Below, piece after piece: positions 8,576 to 16,205 of a DNA stretch of 64,000 nt. The translations under genes were made by a program, and so were the position numbers. The notes under the pieces were generated by a model, which was not told where the DNA came from, made no database searches, and saw only the letters and a list, made by a program, of their open reading frames with translations. Position 1 is the stretch's first letter, and every line of letters begins with the position of its first letter. Source of the DNA: DAHUXN01 sp963729815 (lineage in GTDB: Bacteria > Acidobacteriota > Terriglobia > Acidiferrales > UBA7541); assembly GCA_963729815.1 (NCBI GenBank), contig CAVSPU010000002.1, positions 682,001-746,000 of the forward strand. The letters run 5' to 3'.

Positions 8576-8797
8576 ATGCCCATCAAGAAGATACAAATTG
8601 GCCAGGTCTGGAAGAAGGACGACACGGGCGACTCCTACCTGGTCACAAAAGTCTACAATGAGGCCCTTGCGACGTTTGCCGTGCTCCGCAAGGCGGGCTC
8701 GGAGACTGACGCTCCCCTCCGCATTCGCGTGGGGCACGCTGGCTCCGCGCCGACGCTTCCGGGTTTCCGGTTTGCACAGGAATCGGAAGAATTCTGA
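8576..8797 (+). CDS. Small conserved-looking hypothetical protein
   Basis: 73 residues: a compact, probably beta-rich domain (IQIGQVWKKDDTGDSYLVTKVY ... FAVLRKAG ... LRIRVGH). The opening 'IGQVWKKxDTGDxYLVTKVY' resembles small acidobacterial proteins that start with an SH3-like or KOW-like fold, but no family can be named with confidence. Codon pattern and the ATG at 8576 support a real gene. The 237 bp upstream hold no other feature I can support. Confidence 0.55.
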   Translation: MPIKKIQIGQVWKKDDTGDSYLVTKVYNEALATFAVLRKAGSETDAPLRIRVGHAGSAPTLPGFRFAQESEEF

Positions 8798-8822
8798 ACT
8801 GACGCGGCCAATCTCCCCACTG

Positions 8823-9428
8823 TCACCTCGCCTTGTACGTCCCGAATTTCAGCGCCACAGGCTTCAGAGTCGGATAGAACTGTACAAACGTGTTTTCGAC
8901 GGCGGCATGTGCGTTATGGCAATCCCAACAGGCCGTCTTCGGGTTAGGCGCTGCGTCCGTGGTGCCTGACGCAAAGCTGAAGTAGGCCCATTTTTCGGGG
9001 AAACGGCCCTTGTCTTTTACTTCGGCGGCAAGGCCCGCCAGGTCCGCCTGGAAGTGACCACCCTTGTTGATCGACCCGTTGCTCGACGCCGCGCGTTCTT
9101 CCAGGACGAACATCGTCTTGTCCGGCCATTTGCCGGTCGCGAGGAACGCGTGATACGCAGCCTGCGGAACGAAGACGTTCGTGAAATTTCCGGGGTAGGC
9201 AGCATTCGGCGTATACGCCATGCCGAGGCCAGACGACAAGTATATCCACTCGCGATAATCCTGTGGCCGAATGAGATGGCCCTGGCTCGTGTAACGCGGC
9301 GTCGCTTCTGATGCGGTGGCCTGAACTTCCTGCGTTGCGGTCACTCGTTCAAACGAAGCGGCCAGCGCAACGCTTGCGAAAGCGCCAGCAAGAAAAGGCA
9401 GCCACATCCACGCGCGCGCTATTCTCAT
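8823..9428 (-). CDS. Cytochrome P460-domain protein
   Basis: 201 residues with a signal peptide (MRIARAWMWLPFLAGAFASVALA). The mature domain has the P460 pattern (PQDYREWIYLSSGLGM, NVFVPQAAYHAFLATGKWPDKTMFVLEER). A single haem-c motif CWDCH lies at 167-171 near the C-terminus, as in P460 proteins. The family binds a modified c-haem and in nitrifiers oxidises hydroxylamine; many non-nitrifiers carry related proteins of unknown role. The catalytic cross-link residue cannot be assigned by eye. It lies between the small gene at 8576 and bshB1, with no obvious redox partner nearby. Confidence 0.85.
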   Translation of the reverse strand: MRIARAWMWLPFLAGAFASVALAASFERVTATQEVQATASEATPRYTSQGHLIRPQDYREWIYLSSGLGMAYTPNAAYPGNFTNVFVPQAAYHAFLATGKWPDKTMFVLEERAASSNGSINKGGHFQADLAGLAAEVKDKGRFPEKWAYFSFASGTTDAAPNPKTACWDCHNAHAAVENTFVQFYPTLKPVALKFGTYKAR

Positions 9429-9478
9429 TTTCTTGCGTCTCCTCGGCAGCCGGACTTTTCGATGCCGCTCACGCGTCG

Positions 9479-10198
9479 CTAAATCGAACGCACGGGAATC
9501 TTCACGACGTCCTCGATTTGCATCACTTCGCGCACCAGGAACGGCTCCGCGTATTGCACGCCGATCATCCGCCCGTAATAACGCGACGTCAAATTCACTC
9601 GATTCTCGAGTTCATCGAGCGGCAAATGTACCTTCGATTTCTTCTCGCGCTTTTTCGAGTGGAACTGCGATTCGTATGCCAGAATCGCCTTCCGCCGCCG
9701 GTCGAACTGCGCCGTGATGTCCACGGCGAAGGAAGGCCGCACGGTCTCGTCATAGGTTGTTGCGTACAGAATCTTGAATGGACGGAACGCCTCGCCCGGA
9801 AGCGCGAGCTGTTTCAGGCCTGCGAGAAAACAACCCTCATAAGCCAGCCGCGCCGCGGCGTAATGATCCGGATGCCGGCCCTCCCAGTAGGGAAGAATCA
9901 CCGTGTGCGGCTGCCACTCGCGAATCTTCGCCGCGACGGCAAGTTTGTATCTCTCGCTGACTTCGAGCCGCGCATCTGGCAAACCCAAATTCGCGCGCAT
10001 CTTCAACCCCATGATCCGCGCCGCCTGCGCGGCCTCATGCAGCCGCGTTTCCGGAGTTCCGCGCGACCCCATTTCTCCGCGCGTCAAGTCGAGCACGCCT
10101 GTTTTGTAACCCTTCTGCGCCATTTTGATGAGCGTGCCGCCGCATGTTAGCTCGACGTCGTCCGGATGCGCCGCAATCGCCAGCAAATCGAGTTTCAT
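9479..10198 (-). CDS. bshB1: Bacillithiol biosynthesis deacetylase BshB1 (LmbE/PIG-L family)
   Basis: 239 residues. The zinc motif AHPDD at 10-14 and a downstream HPDHYAAARLAYEG are the PIG-L family signatures. The whole-length pattern (LDLTRGEMGSRGTPETR, LGLPDARLE, HTVILPYWEGRHPDH) fits the BshB1 subgroup, which removes acetyl from GlcNAc-malate on the way to bacillithiol. bshA and bshC are not in this window. The ATG at 10198 begins MKLDLLAIAAHPDD, as usual for the subgroup. It is divergent from the SDR gene at 10335. Confidence 0.88.
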   Translation of the reverse strand: MKLDLLAIAAHPDDVELTCGGTLIKMAQKGYKTGVLDLTRGEMGSRGTPETRLHEAAQAARIMGLKMRANLGLPDARLEVSERYKLAVAAKIREWQPHTVILPYWEGRHPDHYAAARLAYEGCFLAGLKQLALPGEAFRPFKILYATTYDETVRPSFAVDITAQFDRRRKAILAYESQFHSKKREKKSKVHLPLDELENRVNLTSRYYGRMIGVQYAEPFLVREVMQIEDVVKIPVRSI

Positions 10199-10334
10199 CC
10201 CGCCTCCCAGTTACGCAACGCCGTTCATTCTAACGTCTGCCGTTTCGCTGCGTCAAAAGCGTTCGCCTGGGATTCGGCGGCGCGGCTTTGCCGCTTCCGT
10301 GCGATGATGGTGAGTCTTCAGCCGGGAGGTTCTC

Positions 10335-11066
10335 GTGCCGGATAAAGTTCTTGCTGGCCAGGTCGCGCTCGTCACGGGCGGCGCAAAACGCATCGGCCGC
10401 AGCATCGCCGAAAAGCTCGCCGCGGAAGGCGCGGACGTTGTCATCAATTACGCTTCGTCGCAACTGGAGGCGGAGAGCCTGGCCTCGGATATTCGCAGGC
10501 TCGGCCGCCGCGCGCTGGCCATTCCAGCAAATGTTTCCAAAAAACAAGACGTCCAGCGCATGTTTCAAACGGTCGAGCGGGAATTCTCGCGCCTGGACAT
10601 TCTCGTCAACAACGCGGGCATGTTCTTCGAAGCGGACTTCCTCGATCTGACGGAAGACCAGTGGGACAACGTCATGGCCACGAACCTGAAGGCGCAATTT
10701 CTTTGCGCGCAGGCTGCGGCGCCGCTTCTCAAGCGCAGCGGCCGCGGCCACATCATCAACATTTCTTCGCTGGGCGGGATTCTTCCGTGGCCCAAATTCA
10801 CGCACTATTGCGTTTCCAAGGCGGGAGTCATCATGCTCACTCGGTGTCTGGCACGCGCTTTGGCGCCGGAGGTTTTGGTAAACAGCGTCGCGCCCGGAAC
10901 AATTCAGTTTCCGGACGAACTTCCTGATGAAGATTATATTCGCCGCGCGCCGTTGCATCGCACCGGCAAAGGCTCGGACATTGCGGAAGCGGTCTTCTAC
11001 TTCGCCAGTTCCGATTTCGTCACCGGCCAAATTCTCGCCGTCGACGGCGGCCGCAGCCTGACGTAG
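10335..11066 (+). CDS. SDR family oxidoreductase
   Basis: 243 residues, starting at a GTG (10335) with GGGAGG 5 nt upstream. Classical short-chain dehydrogenase features: the nucleotide motif TGGAKRIG (about 14-21), NNAG near 92-95 in LVNNAGMF, the catalytic serine in INISSLGG, YCVSKAG with Tyr and Lys, and the C-terminal VTGQILAVDGG. It resembles FabG-like 3-oxoacyl reductases and related sugar reductases; the substrate cannot be assigned. It is a single-gene unit divergent from bshB1. Confidence 0.88.
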   Translation: MPDKVLAGQVALVTGGAKRIGRSIAEKLAAEGADVVINYASSQLEAESLASDIRRLGRRALAIPANVSKKQDVQRMFQTVEREFSRLDILVNNAGMFFEADFLDLTEDQWDNVMATNLKAQFLCAQAAAPLLKRSGRGHIINISSLGGILPWPKFTHYCVSKAGVIMLTRCLARALAPEVLVNSVAPGTIQFPDELPDEDYIRRAPLHRTGKGSDIAEAVFYFASSDFVTGQILAVDGGRSLT

Positions 11067-11071
11067 TTCAG

Positions 11072-11107
11072 AAATAAAAAAGGCGGCGCCAAGCAAATGG
11101 CGCCGCC
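11072..11107 (-). terminator. Rho-independent terminator (minus strand)
   Basis: Perfect 9-bp stem GGCGGCGCC/GGCGCCGCC at 11082-11107 with an 8-nt loop. On the minus strand it is followed by TTTTTTATTTC; the plus side has no T-run. It ends the transcript of the decayed peroxiredoxin gene, and may also block read-through between the convergent genes. Its stem and tail closely match the terminator at 11512-11550. Confidence 0.85.
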
Positions 11108-11130
11108 TCAAAAAAGCAATTCGTTGCGGC

Positions 11131-11496
11131 TTATTCTTCTCCAGCGTACTTCACCGAGCAGCCGTACGGCCGCGTAACCGAATCACTCACCGGTTTTCCG
11201 CTCATCGCTTCTTCAAGAGCAAGGTTCAAATAATTCTTCGCGCCGGGAATGTCGGCGACATCCGTCGTGGGCCGGTCGTCGATCGCGCCGTCATAGACCA
11301 GCGCTCCTTGAGGATTGATGACGAACATTTGCGGGCTGGTCTTCGCGTCGTAGAGATGTCCGAGCGCGCCCGTGGGGTCGAGCAGCGCGAAGAGCACCGC
11401 GGCCAGACACCGTCTTGCCGAAGCCTTGTCGAAAGCGCCCATCTTTGGCTCGTCTGTAATAGTACGCGCTCGCCACGGCGTTGGATGCGGGTTCAT
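11131..11496 (-). pseudogene. Peroxiredoxin/thioredoxin-like fragment, N-terminus lost
   Basis: The C-terminal half is plainly from the AhpC/TSA-like redoxin family: LLDPTGALGHLYDAKTSP, QMFVINPQGALVYDGAIDD, and a closing GKPVSDSVTRPYGCSVKY. The half that should carry the catalytic cysteine (an FxNxCP-type motif) is absent: only 73 bp separate the open frame from pdhB, and they hold a terminator. In the first 35 residues the sequence looks like family only if one switches frame (NEPASNAVASAYYYRR reads in the next frame), so a frameshift as well as a 5' deletion is likely. It may still be transcribed, but is not expected to be an active enzyme. Confidence 0.7.
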
Positions 11497-11511
11497 TTTA
11501 TGTGCCGTGAA

Positions 11512-11550
11512 AATAAAAAAGGCGGCGCCGAAAGTATTCGACGCCGCCTG
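11512..11550 (-). terminator. Rho-independent terminator of the E1 operon
   Basis: Hairpin from GGCGGCG ... CGCCGCC at 11521-11548 (with one internal mismatch), followed on the minus strand by TTTTTTATTTT. It lies 20 bp after the stop of the E1-beta gene and ends that operon. Confidence 0.85.
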
Positions 11551-11569
11551 AAAAATTCAGCTCCGAGCC

Positions 11570-12556
11570 TCAGTACGCCGCGAGTTTCTGCATGCCCGCG
11601 ACAATTTTCTCCGTGTTGACCATCCACGCATGCTCGAGCGGCGGCGCGAATGGAATCGCCGGTACATCAGGCCCGGTAATGCGTACAATCGGGCCGTCCA
11701 GATCCTCGAATGCTTCTTCGGCAACGATCGCGGAAATTTCTCCGCCGATGCCAAGCGTGCGCTTGTCTTCATGGACGATCAGGCACTTGTTCGTGCGCCG
11801 GACGGAATCGAGCACCGTCTCCTTGTCGAGCGGCGAAAGCGTGCGCAGGTCGATGACTTCGGCTTCGACGCCGTTCTTCGCCATCTGCTCGGCGGCTTCC
11901 AGGCAAAGCGTTGTCATGTAACCGTACGTCACCACGGTCATGTCGCGGCCCTGGCGGCGGATTTCGGCTTTGCCAATCGGCACCGTGTAATCGCCTTCGG
12001 GGACATCGCCCTTTGCCGTGCGATAAAGCTTCTTGTGTTCGAAATAGAGTACCGGATTCGGCTCGCGAATCGCGGCCAGCAGCAGGCCCTTCGCGTCATA
12101 GGGCGTCGACGGCATCACCACCTTCAGCCCGGGCTCGTGGACGAACCACGAGGCATTCTCCTGCGAGTGATAAAGTCCGCCGCCCGTGCCGCCGCCGCAG
12201 CAAATGCGCACGGTCAGCGAGCAGCCGTAGCCTCCCGCGCTCCGATAGCGGATCTTCGACGCTTGCTGCACGATCGACTCCATCGCCGGCGTGATGAAAT
12301 CTGCGAACTGGATTTCCGCAATCGGCCGCAGCCCCACCATCGAAGCGCCAATCGCCGACGCGATGATGTTGCCCTCGGCGAGCGGCGTGTCCAGCACGCG
12401 CTCCTCGCCGAACTTGTCGTAGAGCCCGGCGGTCGCCTTGAATACGCCGCCCGAAAGCCCGATGTCCTCGCCCATCACGAAGACGCGCTCGTCGCGCGCC
12501 ATTTCCTGCGCCATCGCTTCCGTGATGGCTTCAATCATTGTCAGCGAACGTGCCAT
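11570..12556 (-). CDS. pdhB: 2-oxoacid dehydrogenase E1 component, beta subunit
   Basis: 328 residues. The transketolase pyrimidine-binding half begins MARSLTMIEAITEAMAQEMARDERVFVMGEDIG, with the cofactor-activating glutamate in PLAEGNI and the FADFITPAMESIVQQASKIRYRS region. The C-terminal transketolase domain has VIDLRTLSPLDKETV and VHEDKRTLGIGGEI. With the alpha subunit 14 bp upstream it forms an alpha2beta2 E1 that decarboxylates a 2-oxoacid using thiamine diphosphate. Pyruvate, branched-chain and acetoin forms cannot be separated by eye. No E2 or E3 gene is in the window, so they must lie elsewhere. Confidence 0.9.
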   Translation of the reverse strand: MARSLTMIEAITEAMAQEMARDERVFVMGEDIGLSGGVFKATAGLYDKFGEERVLDTPLAEGNIIASAIGASMVGLRPIAEIQFADFITPAMESIVQQASKIRYRSAGGYGCSLTVRICCGGGTGGGLYHSQENASWFVHEPGLKVVMPSTPYDAKGLLLAAIREPNPVLYFEHKKLYRTAKGDVPEGDYTVPIGKAEIRRQGRDMTVVTYGYMTTLCLEAAEQMAKNGVEAEVIDLRTLSPLDKETVLDSVRRTNKCLIVHEDKRTLGIGGEISAIVAEEAFEDLDGPIVRITGPDVPAIPFAPPLEHAWMVNTEKIVAGMQKLAAY

Positions 12557-12570
12557 TTTTTCGGAGTCCC

Positions 12571-13584
12571 CTATTCTTCTGCCCAGATGTGATCCGTCAG
12601 CTCGGAAGCGTCGGGATATGGGCTCTGTTCGGCGAATTCGACAGCCTCATTGATTTCCTGTGTGATGCCTTTGGCGATCTTGTCTTTTGTCTCGTCGGTG
12701 AGAAGTTTTTTGTCGCGGAGGACTTTCTCGAAGAGCACCAGCGGGTCGCGTTTCTTCCACGCCTCGACTTCTTCTTTGGTGCGATATTTCGCCGGATCGA
12801 TCTCCGAATGCCCGTACCATCGGTACGTCTTGCACTCGATGAACGTCGGCCCTTCGCCCGCCCGCGCCCGCGCAATCGCCTTTGTCGCGGCGTCATAAAC
12901 AACCATGACGTCATTGCCGTCGACTGAGATACCCGGAAATCCATACGCCTTTGCGCGGTCGGCCAAATCCGTGAGCGCCGTCTGCAGTCGCAGCGGCACC
13001 GATTCAGCCCACAGGTTGTTCTGGCAAACATAAATGATCGGCAGGCGATGCACGCCGGCGAAATTCAGCGCCTCGTGAAAGCCGCCAAGGCTCGTCGCGC
13101 CGTCCCCGAAAAACGAAACGACCACGCTGTCGCGCCCGAGCTTCTTCAAGCCAAACGCCACGCCTGTGCCCACCGCGAGCTGCCCGGCGATGCTGCTGGC
13201 CGGCGTGATCGTGTGAATCGGAGGATAGCCCATGTGCGCAGGCGTCGATTTCCCGCGGTCGGGGCTGGTCGCTTTGCCGAAGAGTTGCGCGAAGCAGAGT
13301 TTCAGCGGCGCGCCTTTGATGATGTTTGACGTCCAGTCGCGATGCGACGGCGCAATCCAATCGTCTTCACGCAGGCTGTACGCCGCGCCGACCTCCGCCG
13401 CTTCCTGGCCCACGCCGGAGTAAAAATTGCCCGCATACTTGCCCTGGCGAAAGAGAATGCGCGCTTTTTCGTCGCACATCCGGCACTTCACCAGCATTTG
13501 GTACAGTCCCAGCATTAATTCGCGGCCGTTCTCGCTCTTTTCGGTTTCGAGTTCGGCTACGGCCCGGCCACTTTTCGATGCCAT
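12571..13584 (-). CDS. pdhA: 2-oxoacid dehydrogenase E1 component, alpha subunit
   Basis: 337 residues. The thiamine-diphosphate motif is complete: GDG at 160-162, then about 26 residues to NN at 189-190. Other conserved parts are GKYAGNFYSGVGQEA, SHRDW, the HMGYPP loop and YRWYGHSEIDPAKYR, whose serine corresponds to the region phosphorylated in mitochondria. The first 20 residues are a variable extension. It is translated with the beta subunit (14-bp gap). The symbol is by analogy; a branched-chain (bkd) or acetoin (aco) identity is equally possible. Confidence 0.9.
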   Translation of the reverse strand: MASKSGRAVAELETEKSENGRELMLGLYQMLVKCRMCDEKARILFRQGKYAGNFYSGVGQEAAEVGAAYSLREDDWIAPSHRDWTSNIIKGAPLKLCFAQLFGKATSPDRGKSTPAHMGYPPIHTITPASSIAGQLAVGTGVAFGLKKLGRDSVVVSFFGDGATSLGGFHEALNFAGVHRLPIIYVCQNNLWAESVPLRLQTALTDLADRAKAYGFPGISVDGNDVMVVYDAATKAIARARAGEGPTFIECKTYRWYGHSEIDPAKYRTKEEVEAWKKRDPLVLFEKVLRDKKLLTDETKDKIAKGITQEINEAVEFAEQSPYPDASELTDHIWAEE

Positions 13585-13669
13585 TGCTTCTCCTATCGGC
13601 CCTTTTAGTTCGTGCTGAAATGAACTGCCTACTATAACACGACTATTTCACGAAGGAACCGCAGTATAG

Positions 13670-14134
13670 CTACTCTGACGCAGATTTGCCGCTCCGCGTT
13701 TCCTGCGATTCATGTTTAGTTCCCGCTCGTCGATTCGCAAGTGGCCGGTATTCGCGTCTCGCCAGCCTCTCCACCAGTTCGCCGTCCGCTTCCAGAAAGT
13801 CCAACTCCGGCAATTTTTCCGGCGCGACCCATTCTATCTTTTCGAAGATGCGATTCTCGAGTTTACCGGATTCGATTTGCGCCGCAAAGAAAATCAGCTC
13901 GACTTCTTCCGGCATCTCGGCGTATTTGTGGCGCGTGCGGAAAATCTCCGCGCCGATCGTTGCGTGAATGCCTAATTCCTCATGCAATTCGCGCTCGAGC
14001 GCGGCTTCCGGCGATTCTCCCGCCTGTACTTTGCCGCCGGGAAATTCCCATTTCAGGGGAAACTTGCCGCCGCGGCTGCGCTGGCACGCCAGCACGCGCC
14101 CGTCGCAAATGATTATAGCGGCCACGACTACCAT
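13670..14134 (-). CDS. Nudix hydrolase, MutT-like
   Basis: 154 residues. The Nudix box runs through GGKVQAGESPEAALERELHE followed by ELGI, matching Gx5Ex7REUxEExGU. N-terminal VVVAAIIICDGRVLACQR and KFPLKWEFPGGK are typical of MutT-type (8-oxo-dGTP) enzymes. The C-terminus after about 128 is a basic tail of unclear role. Its start overlaps the end of the thioredoxin-like gene by 7 bp on the same strand, so the two are co-transcribed, perhaps as oxidative-damage functions (inference). Confidence 0.88.
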   Translation of the reverse strand: MVVVAAIIICDGRVLACQRSRGGKFPLKWEFPGGKVQAGESPEAALERELHEELGIHATIGAEIFRTRHKYAEMPEEVELIFFAAQIESGKLENRIFEKIEWVAPEKLPELDFLEADGELVERLARREYRPLANRRAGTKHESQETRSGKSASE

Positions 14135-15162
14135 GGCGGATCATCCTGCGCCGTGCATGTCGTGAACGTGAACGCGTAACATTCGATCCCGTGCTCCCGC
14201 GCGACGAGTTGCAGCAGCTTCTGTTTCATCCCCGGATTGCGCACCAGGTTGTACATCCGCGGCGAATCGATCGTCACGATTGTCGTGCCCGCCGCGTCGC
14301 GTTTCGCGTCCTCGCCCATCTCGTTTTCTGCAAGCGGCTCGCCGCCGTGAAGAAGTTCAAGCGTTCGAGGCTGGCCGTCCGGCGCGGCGACCAGATTCAC
14401 TTCTTTTCCCGTATAGAAGAGCAGCACTGACGACGGCGTCTTTTCCGTGGGAGCCGATTTCGCGCATTCCTCGCGGCTGATCCACGGCCCAGAGAGATAG
14501 ACTACGTCCGCTTCGATTTTTTCGGGCAGCTTGTATTCGCCCGCGTGATCTTCGTTCGCGCGTTCTTCGTTCGCGTGCAGAAAGCCCGATTCATTGCCCA
14601 ACTTGCCGCGTTTGTTCCCGAAATAAAGCTCCGGCGTCGATTTGTAGCACACCGCTCCGGGTCTGTCCGTATCGCGCACGGGTTCCATCACCGTGGGAAA
14701 TTGAGCGGCCGGATTTACTTCGCGCAGCAGCATCTGGATCGCCTCTTCGCTCGCGCCATAATCGCCTTCACCAAAATGAAAAAATCGAATGTAGCCGTCT
14801 TTGTCGATCAGATATTTCGCGGGCCAATAGCGGTTCGCATAGGCGTGCCAAATCGCGTAGCCATTGTCGAGCACGACCGGATAGCGGATCCCAAACCGTT
14901 CCACCGCCGCGCGCACGAATTTCTCGTTCGCTGCAAGCGAAAACTCCGGCGTATGCACACCGATGATCGTCAGCCCCATGGCCGCGTATCGTTTGTGCCA
15001 CTCCGCAACATAAGGCAGCGTCCGCAGGCAATTCACGCATGTGTAGTCCCAGAAATCGACGAGCACGACGCGCCCGCGCAGCCCGCGCAATTCCAGAGGC
15101 TCCGAATTCAGCCACGTCGCACCAAGCTCCGGCGCGTGAACCTTCCCCTTTTCAATTTCCAT
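14128..15162 (-). CDS. DipZ/TlpA-like thioredoxin-fold protein
   Basis: 344 residues. The N-terminal redoxin domain has the active-site motif CVNC at 42-45 in VDFWDYTCVNCLRTLP, the form seen in DipZ C-termini rather than in standard thioredoxin (CGPC). The cis-proline region is RYWPAKYLIDKDG. The second half (about 175-344) resembles the carbohydrate-binding-like C-terminal part of DipZ proteins, with LYFGNKRGKLGN and GKEVNLVAAPDG. No signal peptide or DsbD membrane domain is visible, so it would act in the cytosol or be exported by other means. It lies 21 bp after the BtuF-like gene. Confidence 0.82.
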   Translation of the reverse strand: MEIEKGKVHAPELGATWLNSEPLELRGLRGRVVLVDFWDYTCVNCLRTLPYVAEWHKRYAAMGLTIIGVHTPEFSLAANEKFVRAAVERFGIRYPVVLDNGYAIWHAYANRYWPAKYLIDKDGYIRFFHFGEGDYGASEEAIQMLLREVNPAAQFPTVMEPVRDTDRPGAVCYKSTPELYFGNKRGKLGNESGFLHANEERANEDHAGEYKLPEKIEADVVYLSGPWISREECAKSAPTEKTPSSVLLFYTGKEVNLVAAPDGQPRTLELLHGGEPLAENEMGEDAKRDAAGTTIVTIDSPRMYNLVRNPGMKQKLLQLVAREHGIECYAFTFTTCTAQDDPPW

Positions 15163-15183
15163 CGTTGGTTTCCATTTGACCGA

Positions 15184-16014
15184 TCAGGAATGCGCTCGCA
15201 TCTTCTTGCCACTTGTTTTGCCGTCCGCGTTCAGTTCCGGATGCAAGATTCGCAGCAATTCTTTCGCACCGCAAACGAGCGGCGGTCCCGGCGTATTCAC
15301 CAACTCGTCGCGCACGGCAAAGACGCGGCGCTCGCGAACCGCGGGCACATCCCGCCACGCCGGATTTGCCAGCGCTTGTTCCGGCTTCGATTTTCCGCCA
15401 GTCGCTGTCCACGCGAGCACGATGACGTCTGGCTGCGCCTGTGCGACTTCCTCATCGGGAATTTTCTGGCCAGCCGCGACGACCATTGTCCCGCCCGCGA
15501 TTTCGACCAGCTCCGCAACCCACGGCGGAGAGCTGATCCGCGGATGCGGCCACGCCTCACAATAAACTCGCGGCCGCGTCCTCGCGCGTTTCGCCGCTCG
15601 GCGGACGCCTTCGAACTTCCGCCGCATTTGCTGAACCAGCGCTTCCGCTCGCGCGCTTACCTGTGCGACGCGTCCCAGCGTGTGAATGTCCATTTCCACA
15701 TCGGCGAGAATTCTCGGATTCAAAGCGAGGAAGGGAATTGGCAGCGCCAGGATTTTCTGCACCGTTTCAGTCGCGAATGGCACCGAGCCCACAATCAGCG
15801 TCGGCCGCAATTTCATCATCGCCGTTAAATCCTCATCCGAGCCAAGAGACCAGCAATCGCCCAACTCCGGCAAGTCCCTCACATCCGCCACATCTTTGCA
15901 CCAGCGGCTCACAGCGACCAAATGCTGGCGCGCCCCCAGCGCGATCAGAATCGACGTCACACTCGGGGCAAGCGATACAATTCGTGGACGGAAACGCTGC
16001 GCGGTCATGGCCAT
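15184..16014 (-). CDS. BtuF-like substrate-binding protein (cobalamin/Fe-siderophore type)
   Basis: 276 residues of the helical-backbone periplasmic binding fold (PF01497 type): RIVSLAPSVTSILIALGA at the start, then GDCWSLGSDEDLTAMMKLRPTLIV and PRVYCEAWPHPRISSPPW, the last being very like cobalamin-binding BtuF proteins. No signal peptide is visible, which is known for a sub-branch of such proteins; they may act without an ABC partner, and none is nearby. No cobalamin riboswitch was found upstream. The gene begins a minus-strand run with the thioredoxin-like and Nudix genes. Confidence 0.8.
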   Translation of the reverse strand: MAMTAQRFRPRIVSLAPSVTSILIALGARQHLVAVSRWCKDVADVRDLPELGDCWSLGSDEDLTAMMKLRPTLIVGSVPFATETVQKILALPIPFLALNPRILADVEMDIHTLGRVAQVSARAEALVQQMRRKFEGVRRAAKRARTRPRVYCEAWPHPRISSPPWVAELVEIAGGTMVVAAGQKIPDEEVAQAQPDVIVLAWTATGGKSKPEQALANPAWRDVPAVRERRVFAVRDELVNTPGPPLVCGAKELLRILHPELNADGKTSGKKMRAHS

Positions 16015-16109
16015 TGCGAGGCTTCGATTCTATCGGCCTCGCCGCACCGGCACAACTGGAGCTTTCCGTCACCGCTCGTGGCTTCCTGACTGGCCCGTGA
16101 AATCGGGGC

Positions 16110-16155
16110 AAAAAAATAAGGGCCTACCACCATTTTTCTGGCGACAGGCCCTTTG
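16110..16155 (-). terminator. Rho-independent terminator (minus strand)
   Basis: Stem AAGGGCCT/AGGCCCTT with a 20-nt loop; on the minus strand it is followed by ATTTTTTT. It lies 50 bp after the OmpA/PEGA gene stop and separates it from the BtuF-like gene. Confidence 0.75.
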
Positions 16156-16205
16156 CGTTTGCACTCTTTCGCGGCGGACAGTTGATGCCGCCGTTGCCGT
16201 TGCGC

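Noticed and set aside
11131..11496. Peroxiredoxin fragment as a second selenoprotein
   Set aside because: The catalytic half is missing, not interrupted by TGA; a terminator and pdhB lie directly upstream.
14545..15828. 427-residue plus-strand frame
   Set aside because: Spans two convincing minus-strand genes (thioredoxin-like and BtuF-like) and reads as Arg/His-rich shadow sequence.
16015..16110. Cobalamin riboswitch before the BtuF-like gene
   Set aside because: The 95 bp upstream lack the conserved B12-box sequence and are too short.
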